A DNA stretch of 47,722 bases from positions 1 to 47,722 of the forward strand of contig JAUSDY010000079.1 in assembly GCA_030650395.1 (NCBI GenBank). The letters are read 5' to 3'. Below, piece by piece: positions 40,406-46,296 of this stretch; the first letter of the stretch is position 1; each line of letters begins with the position of its first letter. The translations under genes were made by a program, and so were the position numbers. A model generated the notes under the pieces. The model was given only the letters and a program-made list of their open reading frames with translations. It had not been told where the DNA came from and ran no database searches. Origin of the DNA: Acidobacteriota bacterium. GTDB lineage: Bacteria > Acidobacteriota > Vicinamibacteria > Vicinamibacterales > UBA2999.

Positions 40406-41674
40406 TTACATCGACGACGTCTTGCCGCCCAACACTGCGATCGTCCTGTCAATATCGTCGTGGTTGTTGAACACCGACACCGCAAGGCGGATGCGGTTTT
40501 CGTTGGCGACCACCGTCCCCACGACTTTTCCTGCCTGCAGCATCTTCGTCGTCGCCGCGGCGTCTTTCAGCTCGAACGCGACGATCGGCGTTTCGGTGCC
40601 CATCGGCGTCAGCGCCTTGTAGCCGAGCGGCGGCAGTTCCCTCTGCAAACGATCCGTCAGCTGCTTCGCGTGCGCGCGGATGTTCGTCAGCCCCAGCTTG
40701 TTGACGTAGTCGATGCCGGCATTCACGCACGCCGCCATCATCACCGGGATGCCGCCGGTCTCGTACCGCGCCGCGCCCGGCAGCGGCTCCCACGACAGCG
40801 CCGCGCGGTTGAAGTTCGACACCTGCCGGTGCCCATACCTCGTCGTCGGCAGCGCCGTCCCTTGCAGATCTTCGCGGACGTAGAGGAAGCCGATGCCGCG
40901 TTCGCCCATCAGCCACTTGTAGGTGCCGGACGAGGCGAAGTCGATGCCGAGCGCCTTGACGTCCACCGGCACCGCGCCGACGGCCTGGATGATGTCGGCG
41001 AACACCAGCGCCCCGCGCGCGTGCGCGATCGCGCTCACCGCTTTGGCGTCGTGCATGAAGCCGTTGACGTTCGACACCAGCGCCATCGACACCAGGCGCG
41101 TGTTCTTGTCGATCGCCTTGGCCATGTCTTCCGGATCGATCGCCCAGTTCCTGTGCTTGACGATCCTCAGCTCGACGCCCTTCTTCTCGAGCTCTTTGTA
41201 CATGTAGAGCGAGGTCGTGAAGTGCAGCTCGTCGATCACAATATTCCCGCGGAGTCGTAGAGGCGGGTCTTCAGACCCGCCTAGTCCACTGAACAGACCC
41301 ATGACGACGATGTTTTCGCCGTCGGAGGTGTTGGCGGTGTAGGCGATCTCCTTGGCGGAGGCGTTGATCATCGCGCCGAACTTCTTCTTGAGCTCCTCCT
41401 GCTTGGCGGCCCCGAAATCCGCGCGCCCCTCGCCGGGGCCGAGCAGGCGGAAGTCGACCACCTGCTTCACCGCATCAGCCGCAAACGTGCCGATCGGATG
41501 CAGCGCCCCCGAGTTCATGTAGGTCTCGCGCAGCACGGAAGGAAAGTCCGCGCGCACGGAAGGAGGAAAGATGCCGGGCCGAGCGGCCTGTGCGGCGGAG
41601 GCCCGCAAAGCTGAAGGGAACGTGGCAGCTAAGGCACTAGCGCCTGCCAGGAACTCACGTCGTCCGAGAATCAT
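40406..41674 (-). CDS. Class V aminotransferase, Tat-type signal
   Basis: A 422-residue PLP enzyme of the cysteine desulfurase/selenocysteine lyase-like group. The N-terminus GRREFLAGASALAATFPSAL has the RR-x-F-L pattern of a Tat signal, suggesting export in folded form with its cofactor. The active site has Asp227 in VFADIIQAVGAVPVDV and the PLP lysine Lys253 in SGTYKWLMGERG. YETGGIPVM and RIRLAVSVFNN are family motifs near the C-terminus. No catalytic Cys loop of true desulfurases is evident, so it may be an isopenicillin-N-epimerase-like enzyme. Residues about 134-143 (SEDPPLRLRG) come from a palindromic element inserted in GLFSGLGGNIVIDE. Confidence 0.85.
   Translation of the reverse strand: MILGRREFLAGASALAATFPSALRASAAQAARPGIFPPSVRADFPSVLRETYMNSGALHPIGTFAADAVKQVVDFRLLGPGEGRADFGAAKQEELKKKFGAMINASAKEIAYTANTSDGENIVVMGLFSGLGGSEDPPLRLRGNIVIDELHFTTSLYMYKELEKKGVELRIVKHRNWAIDPEDMAKAIDKNTRLVSMALVSNVNGFMHDAKAVSAIAHARGALVFADIIQAVGAVPVDVKALGIDFASSGTYKWLMGERGIGFLYVREDLQGTALPTTRYGHRQVSNFNRAALSWEPLPGAARYETGGIPVMMAACVNAGIDYVNKLGLTNIRAHAKQLTDRLQRELPPLGYKALTPMGTETPIVAFELKDAAATTKMLQAGKVVGTVVANENRIRLAVSVFNNHDDIDRTIAVLGGKTSSM
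41261..41282 (-). repeat. Palindromic element inside the aminotransferase gene
   Basis: Ten-base arms (AGGCGGGTCT / AGACCCGCCT) with a two-base gap, flanked by GTAG and AGTC. It is read through in frame as part of GGSEDPPLRLRG. Confidence 0.7.
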
Positions 41675-41725
41675 AGAGCCTCCAGGGAATCCGAGGCCGC
41701 CATTATGCACTTACATCGGTGGTTT

Positions 41726-42631
41726 TTACGTGAGATCCCTGGTAACCCACATAAAGGCCTGGACGTCGATCATGTCCTTGGCGCCGAGAAGCGCAAGCCT
41801 TTCCAACAGGAAGCTGCTCATGCGAAGAGTAGCTTCGTAGGTGGGCCAATTCGGCGTCGTGCTGTAACGCAGATCAAAATTCATCCGCGCCGCCATCAGC
41901 TCGGTGTTCGACGGCTTGAGCGCCATGAACTTCTTCGGGTTCGCCAGGAACGGCAGCAGCGTGACATTCGGCCACGTCAGCACCTTGCCGCCGTCGGCCG
42001 GCAGCTGCGCCACCGCTTCGAACAGGTGGGCGAACTTGGCCGAGTCGGGCTTTTCGATGAACGGGATCGCGGCCTCGAGAATGTGCGTGCCAGCGTCTTC
42101 GTTCTTCTTGAGGCCCTTGTGCACGGCCTTCACTTCGAACGTTGAGGGAATGTTGGTGGCGCGGAACAGCGCGTCGATCACGTCGGCGATCTCGCCGTGC
42201 TTGCCGGCGTCGACCATCGCCGGTCCCTTCTTGCCGCCGAAGTTGGCGACGTAGACATCGTGCGCCGCGCGCTTGTTGCGCATGTCGGCGTCGACGAACT
42301 TCTCGTCTTCGAATTTCTTGGGGTAGGTCTTCTCGAACCACACGATCGCTTCGTCGAGGTGGTTCGCCAGGCCCTTGGCTTTCGCCTTGGCCTTGGACTT
42401 CTTGGGTTTGGAGGCGCCGGTGCCGATGGCGTCGAAGTCGGGGTCGCTCTGCACCTTGGAGCGGGTGATCTGCGGCGCGTCTTCGCGGAGCTTGCGTTCC
42501 GGCCCCTGCGGCGAGTCGGCGAGCGAGATGAAATGGATAATCGCGTAAGGCGGATTGACGTCGAGTACCTTGCCTCGCTGCCAGACCGTGTGTTCAACGA
42601 GGGCGCCGACGTCTTTCGGGGTCAACAACAT
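41726..42631 (-). CDS. Hypothetical protein with DUF3553-like N-terminus
   Basis: A 301-residue cytoplasmic protein. The first 50 residues (DVGALVEHTVWQRGKVLDVN, YAIIHFISL) look like the small DUF3553-type barrel found beside helicases. A lysine/alanine linker follows (KPKKSKAKAKAKG), then an all-helical domain (DEAIVWFEKTYPKKFEDEKF, AGKHGEIADVIDALFRATNI, LPFLANPKKFMALKPSNTEL). The helical part may bind nucleic acid given the basic linker, but I do not recognise it. The ATG at 42631 is chosen because AGGGGG lies directly before it. It follows the aminotransferase gene's start by about 50 bases, on the same strand. Confidence 0.7.
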   Translation of the reverse strand: MLLTPKDVGALVEHTVWQRGKVLDVNPPYAIIHFISLADSPQGPERKLREDAPQITRSKVQSDPDFDAIGTGASKPKKSKAKAKAKGLANHLDEAIVWFEKTYPKKFEDEKFVDADMRNKRAAHDVYVANFGGKKGPAMVDAGKHGEIADVIDALFRATNIPSTFEVKAVHKGLKKNEDAGTHILEAAIPFIEKPDSAKFAHLFEAVAQLPADGGKVLTWPNVTLLPFLANPKKFMALKPSNTELMAARMNFDLRYSTTPNWPTYEATLRMSSFLLERLALLGAKDMIDVQAFMWVTRDLT

Positions 42632-42736
42632 CCCCCTATTGTAGTCTGTCTCGGTTGTTGGCACCGATTATGATTTTTCGGCCCACCTTGTTCAGTTTAA
42701 ACAGGTGCGTCGCGCGTGCGTGCGCGCCGTGCGTGG

Positions 42737-42758
42737 GGACAAACCTTTGGGTTTGTCC
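42737..42758. terminator. Hairpin GGACAAACC-TTTG-GGTTTGTCC
   Basis: The same hairpin as 29888-29909, placed just after the stop of the HigA-like gene on the minus strand. Likely a terminator or shared palindromic element. Confidence 0.5.
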
Positions 42759-42768
42759 GCCAATGCGT

Positions 42769-43128
42769 TTACGTGGGCCGAGCGACGAAATCGAGTCGGA
42801 CGCCGGCTCGTGCGAGCATCTCAACGAGCGCGTCGATCGTGAAGCGCTCGACCCTGCCGCGGATCACGTCGGACACGCGGGGTTGCGATACGCCGAAGAG
42901 TCGCGCCGCCTGCGCTTGAGTGAGTTTACGCTCGGTAATCACGTCGTCGAGCGCACTCATCAGCTTTGAGCGCAGCATGAGATACTCGGCCTCCGCCGGC
43001 GAAAACCCCAGGTCCAGGTAAACGTTTCCGCTCGATTCTTCAAACACGGTCTTCTTTGCATCGGCAGGCTTAGTGCGCTTTCGTCGCGCGCCTCGCGATG
43101 TAAACGCCTTCGTTGAACTTTGCGACAT
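42769..43128 (-). CDS. HigA-like helix-turn-helix antitoxin
   Basis: A 119-residue DNA-binding protein. The basic N-terminal part (RGARRKRTKPADAKKT) is followed by VFEESSGNVYLDLGFSPAEA and an XRE helix-turn-helix, LTQAQAARLFGVSQPRVSDV, with IRGRVERFTIDALVEMLARA. This matches the antitoxin group paired with phage-derived Gp49/HigB-like toxins. No intact toxin gene is next to it. In another frame just upstream, RVFHVAKFNEGVYI resembles the core strand of such a toxin, so a toxin remnant may overlap the start and the basic N-terminus may be fused toxin sequence. The antitoxin would normally repress its own promoter. Confidence 0.75.
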   Translation of the reverse strand: MSQSSTKAFTSRGARRKRTKPADAKKTVFEESSGNVYLDLGFSPAEAEYLMLRSKLMSALDDVITERKLTQAQAARLFGVSQPRVSDVIRGRVERFTIDALVEMLARAGVRLDFVARPT

Positions 43129-43159
43129 GGAATACGCGCCCGATGAGAGGCTTGTAGGC

Positions 43160-43196
43160 GATGATTATATAAAATTGGATATAAGTCTAGTCGTTC
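43160..43196 (-). promoter_or_regulatory. Putative promoter of the HigA-like gene
   Basis: An AT-rich island in GC-rich DNA with a perfect TATAAT on the minus strand (43164-43169), about 35 bases before the start codon. The -35 match is weak. TA operons usually have such promoters overlapped by antitoxin sites. Confidence 0.4.
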
Positions 43197-43231
43197 TTCA
43201 GTCTCTCTGTCAGGGAGGAATCTTCGTTAAG

Positions 43232-43283
43232 AACCTCCGTCCGGAACCCCCGTCCGGAACCCCCGTGAGGAACCTCCGTGAGG
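43232..43283. repeat. Four tandem 13-bp units
   Basis: AACCTCCGTCCGG, AACCCCCGTCCGG, AACCCCCGTGAGG and AACCTCCGTGAGG stand head to tail, ending five bases before the stop of the lipoprotein gene. Each unit differs from its neighbour at one or two places. Confidence 0.85.
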
Positions 43284-43287
43284 AACG

Positions 43288-44445
43288 CTACGCCGCGCAG
43301 CGGGCAGAAGTGATCTCCGCCCGCTTCTTCTTGAAGACGCGAACCCAGTCGTCGACCGTCACCGGCCGCTTCTTCCCGTCGGCGCCGTCGATCGTTTCTC
43401 CGCGCTTCATCACGTTCGACACCGTGAACAGGTCGCGCAGCTGCCTGTCGGTGAGGCGGTTGAGCCGCTCGGCCAGGAAGCGCCGGCCGGCTTCGCTGAT
43501 CTTCGGATCGTCGAGGTTGCCGGTGAGCGAGCGCGGCAGGTTGCCGATGCACTGCTTCGAGTCCTTCCACACAGTCTCGCCGGACCAGTCCGCCAGCTTC
43601 ATCTTGCTGTTGTTGACGAGCGTCGCCTTGCCGAACGTGCCGCCGAGGTCCTTGATCACCAGCCATGGCGATCCGCACGTCTCGTTCCCTTTGGCATCTT
43701 TCCGCTGCCCCGCCGTACAGACGATCTCCTGCTGATCCGGTTTGGTGTCGGAGTGTTGGATGAAGACGGCAAGCAGCTTGAAGGCGTCGATCTGCGCGCG
43801 CGTCGCGCCGCCGGCGCGCTGGCTTGCCGCTTCGAGCTCGGGCCAGGCCCAGCCTTCGTATCCCGGCGTTTCGATCGGATCGCCGGGCACGTCGCGCTCG
43901 ATGATCGCGGGATCGAAAACCTTCGTCGACACGTCGGTCGGGCTGCCGCGCTGCCAGTCGGCGCCGCTGGTCGCAAACGGATCCGCTGGACAGCCGTTGC
44001 ACGTCACGCGTGTCGGTTCCATGGTGTCGGCCCTGAATCCCAGTGCCCACAGCAGGCGGCTGGCGGCGACCTCGGCGTAGACTTCGCCGTTCTTCTCGCC
44101 GTACTTCACCTTCACCACGTCATCTTTCTTGAGCTCGCACAGGAACTTCGGCGTCATGCCGGTGAGCGGCTTGTCGGGAAACACGAACGCGCACGCCACC
44201 GCCGGGCCGACGCGCAGCGGCGCCGGCAGGACAGGGCCCCTGGCCAGGTTCAGGGAAGAAGTGTTCACGGCTTGCCACACCTGTGCCCGCTGCAGCAGCG
44301 CTTGCCGCTCCGCGACGCTCAGTTTCTTCAGGGTCCGCGGCCCTTTAGGCGCCTCGGTATCCGGGTCCGGCCCGAAGCGCCCGCTGGCGCATCCCGAGAG
44401 AAATAGCGAAAAGGCCACGGTTACCGCGAATGTTTGTCGAATCAA
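43288..44445 (-). CDS. Putative lipoprotein, function unknown
   Basis: A 385-residue protein with a lipoprotein signal (FAVTVAFSLFLSGCASG; lipobox LSGC). A helical KLSVAERQALLQRAQVW segment is followed by a mixed domain with paired cysteines (RVTCNGCPADPF, EIVCTAGQRK, NETCGSPWLVIKDLGGTFGK). The VIKDLGGTFGKATLVNN and MKLADWSGETVWKD segments recall proteins related to kinase-like or phosphatidylinositol-kinase-type folds, but this is only a resemblance. It ends with VDDWVRVFKKKRAEI. I cannot name a family. The likely place is the inner face of the outer membrane. A GACAAACC hairpin lies just upstream of its start. Confidence 0.7.
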   Translation of the reverse strand: MIRQTFAVTVAFSLFLSGCASGRFGPDPDTEAPKGPRTLKKLSVAERQALLQRAQVWQAVNTSSLNLARGPVLPAPLRVGPAVACAFVFPDKPLTGMTPKFLCELKKDDVVKVKYGEKNGEVYAEVAASRLLWALGFRADTMEPTRVTCNGCPADPFATSGADWQRGSPTDVSTKVFDPAIIERDVPGDPIETPGYEGWAWPELEAASQRAGGATRAQIDAFKLLAVFIQHSDTKPDQQEIVCTAGQRKDAKGNETCGSPWLVIKDLGGTFGKATLVNNSKMKLADWSGETVWKDSKQCIGNLPRSLTGNLDDPKISEAGRRFLAERLNRLTDRQLRDLFTVSNVMKRGETIDGADGKKRPVTVDDWVRVFKKKRAEITSARCAA

Positions 44446-44465
44446 TGCTGTCCTCTTGGCGGTGG

Positions 44466-44487
44466 CGACAAACCTTCAGGTTTGTCG
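44466..44487. repeat. CGACAAACC-TTCA-GGTTTGTCG hairpin
   Basis: Nine-base perfect arms, 20 bases upstream of the lipoprotein gene. Compared with 29888 and 42737 the outermost pair is changed on both sides (G-C to C-G), keeping the stem. Confidence 0.6.
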
Positions 44488-44572
44488 AGCACGCTCTAGG
44501 CACGCTGCCGCTAGAGGAAGTATTGCAAACAACGCACCAGCCCTTGCGTGCGCGATTGAACACCTTCATTTC

Positions 44573-44618
44573 GACCGCAGGGGTGTGCTAAACGACACAC
44601 ATCATCCGCCCTGCGGTC
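44573..44618. promoter_or_regulatory. Inverted repeat GACCGCAGGG...CCCTGCGGTC
   Basis: Ten-base perfect arms (44573-44582, 44609-44618) separated by 26 bases that contain a smaller GTGT/ACAC pair. It ends 14 bases before the small basic protein's start, so it could be an operator or an mRNA leader hairpin. Confidence 0.4.
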
Positions 44619-44632
44619 ATCACAATGGCGGC

Positions 44633-44893
44633 ATGAGTATTTCCAAAGCGGCGGCGATGATCGCGGAGAGCCACGCGGCACAGAAGATTCAAGCGGAAGC
44701 CGCGCGGGCGCGGGAGGCCGGCAAGGCGGCGGCAGAGACGATGCGCGCGAGCCGGGGAGCGGTGGATGCGCCGGGGAAGCGGCATCGGAAGCCGCCGCCG
44801 CAGGAGGCGATCGACAAGCGGATGGGTGAGCCGGTGGGGAAGAAGATGGGTCAGAAGAGCTTCAGGCCTGGGAAGAGCCGCGGGCGCGGCTAG
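44633..44893 (+). CDS. Small basic alanine-rich protein, hypothetical
   Basis: An 86-residue frame: an alanine-rich amphipathic helix (SISKAAAMIAESHAAQKIQA) followed by a proline/lysine-rich basic tail (GKRHRKPPPQEAIDKRMGEP, FRPGKSRGRG). It has no signal peptide. The composition suits a small nucleic-acid-binding protein, but GC-rich DNA easily gives such frames by chance. The start is the ATG after the inverted repeat. No family is recognised. Confidence 0.4.
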   Translation: MSISKAAAMIAESHAAQKIQAEAARAREAGKAAAETMRASRGAVDAPGKRHRKPPPQEAIDKRMGEPVGKKMGQKSFRPGKSRGRG

Positions 44894-45042
44894 GACCGCG
44901 CGACACGATCTGCGTCGCAGTTTCTGCGGCGCTAATCGACCCTCCGCGCTGCAGCTTCTGCAACGCCTTCACGACCACAACTTGGGTTTCCGCGTGAATT
45001 CGATCCAAAGCGCCCGGCACTGCGGATGCAGTTCCCGCTGGC

Positions 45043-45312
45043 GTGAAGCGAATCTTCTTCTCCGATCACGCCCGGGATGCGATGGCGCGCCGCCGTCTAC
45101 TGGAAGAGGATGTCCTCGCGGTCGCCAAGGCTCCCGAACAGGTGATCGACATCAGGATGGGCCGGGTGTTGGCCCAGTCGATTCGCGCCTTGGGCGAGGA
45201 CCACCAGGTGTATCTTTTGAGGGTCGTGATCGACGTCTGGCCGGAAGGCTTGGAGATCGTGACGACCTACAAGACCACTCGAATCACCAAGTATTGGAGA
45301 GGCGTGCAATGA
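45043..45312 (+). CDS. DUF4258-family protein, toxin-like
   Basis: An 89-residue protein with the DUF4258 pattern: FFSDHARDAMARRRLLEEDV near the N-terminus (H-A-x-D/E-x-M-x-x-R), a middle strand with RALGEDHQVYLLRVVIDVWP, and VTTYKTTRITKYW at the end. The family has a RelE/HigB-like small fold and often pairs with DUF2283. The start is GTG. The stop overlaps the DUF2283 start (ATGA), which supports a two-gene operon. It may be a type II toxin, but toxicity is not shown by sequence. Confidence 0.78.
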   Translation: MKRIFFSDHARDAMARRRLLEEDVLAVAKAPEQVIDIRMGRVLAQSIRALGEDHQVYLLRVVIDVWPEGLEIVTTYKTTRITKYWRGVQ

Positions 45313-45512
45313 AGGTCAGCTACGATCAGAAAACCGACACCCTCACCGTGGTGTTTAAGGAGCGGACCGAGGTCACCATCAGCGACGATGGGAAACCCGG
45401 TGCGATTCTGGACTACGATCGCGCCGGCGACCTGGTGGCCATTGAGATTCTTGATGCCTCGAAGCGGGTGAGTGAGGCCACGCGCGTGGACTTCGAGGTC
45501 ATCAAGGACTGA
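45309..45512 (+). CDS. DUF2283-family protein, antitoxin-like partner
   Basis: A 67-residue protein with the DUF2283 consensus: MKVSYDQKTDTLTVVFK, then GAILDYDRAGDLVAIEILDA and a final SEATRVDFEV. It is a small all-beta protein with no DNA-binding motif. The overlapping start with DUF4258 indicates linked translation and equal dosage, as in toxin-antitoxin pairs. Confidence 0.8.
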   Translation: MKVSYDQKTDTLTVVFKERTEVTISDDGKPGAILDYDRAGDLVAIEILDASKRVSEATRVDFEVIKD

Positions 45513-45583
45513 GTTCGATCGTCTGGCCTCGGCGATCTCGATCCGCAGCGATTGCATCATCCCCAGGATATACCCCGACCCAG

Positions 45584-45883
45584 CTATTTGCGGCTATCGG
45601 CCCACGACCTGGCCATCTGGACGAACTCGGCTTCACGCTCCGGCCAGTCGTGCAAGGTGGCCGGGTCGAAGTCCGCGCCGTTCGGCCAGATGAGCGTGTA
45701 GCCCTCCGGACTCATGGAAACCGCGTTGAACATTGTCAGGTCCTTCAGTGGGCCGAAGAGCTGTCCTTCAAGGACTGGCAGGAAATTGATGCGGCGCACG
45801 ACGCCGTCTTCGAAGCCAATCTCGAGCTCGTGGGGGCCGACGATGACGAACGACACGACGCGGTGCATTGGGTGCTGCATCAT
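45584..45883 (-). CDS. DUF2442-family protein
   Basis: A 99-residue protein matching DUF2442: PHELEIGFEDGVVRRINFLP, then GPLKDLTMFNAVSMSPEGYT and LIWPNGADFDPATLHDWPE. The family usually lies next to DUF4160, as it does here, and the pair is often listed among possible toxin-antitoxin systems. The start follows the DUF4160 stop by 9 bases on the same strand. Confidence 0.82.
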   Translation of the reverse strand: MMQHPMHRVVSFVIVGPHELEIGFEDGVVRRINFLPVLEGQLFGPLKDLTMFNAVSMSPEGYTLIWPNGADFDPATLHDWPEREAEFVQMARSWADSRK

Positions 45884-45892
45884 GATCCTGAC

Positions 45893-46162
45893 TTACGTTA
45901 GTGGGTCGATCTTGACGGGTGGTTGACCGGAATGCAAGAGGGTCCAGTCCTCGAGCAGCTCGGCCCGGTGGAGCTCCGCCCAGGCCTCGACCAGGCGCCG
46001 TTGCGGAATGGGCAGCCCACCGCCGAGCAACTCGAGTGTGTCGATCGCAAAAGCAGCGGCTTGATCCTGGTAGATGGCGTGGAAATGCGGACGATGGTGG
46101 CGCGCGCCGGCCTCCGCGAACATGCGAATGACAATTCCGTAGAAACGAGAGATCTCGGGCAT
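45893..46162 (-). CDS. DUF4160-family protein
   Basis: An 89-residue protein matching DUF4160: PEISRFYGIVIRMFAEAGAR, HHRPHFHAIYQDQAAAFAID, and PIPQRRLVEAWAELHRAELL. The conserved HxPHFHA-type histidine cluster is present (HHRPHFHA) and could bind metal or act in catalysis. It is first in a two-gene operon with DUF2442. An alternative ATG eight codons upstream is possible, but family members usually start at MPxISxFYG. Confidence 0.82.
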   Translation of the reverse strand: MPEISRFYGIVIRMFAEAGARHHRPHFHAIYQDQAAAFAIDTLELLGGGLPIPQRRLVEAWAELHRAELLEDWTLLHSGQPPVKIDPLT

Positions 46163-46296
46163 GCCGAGTAGACGTGCGAAGCGCATGCCGCCGAACTTTG
46201 AGCGATTTCCCTCGTGTTCTTTCGCTTAGGTCATCCGACTGGTCGCAATTGTTTCGACGCGGTCGGCGCTTCGATGTGGCAATTCCTGCAACAACT

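Noticed and set aside
43232-43283. Possible CRISPR array
   Set aside because: The 13-bp units are head to tail without spacers, and there are no cas genes.
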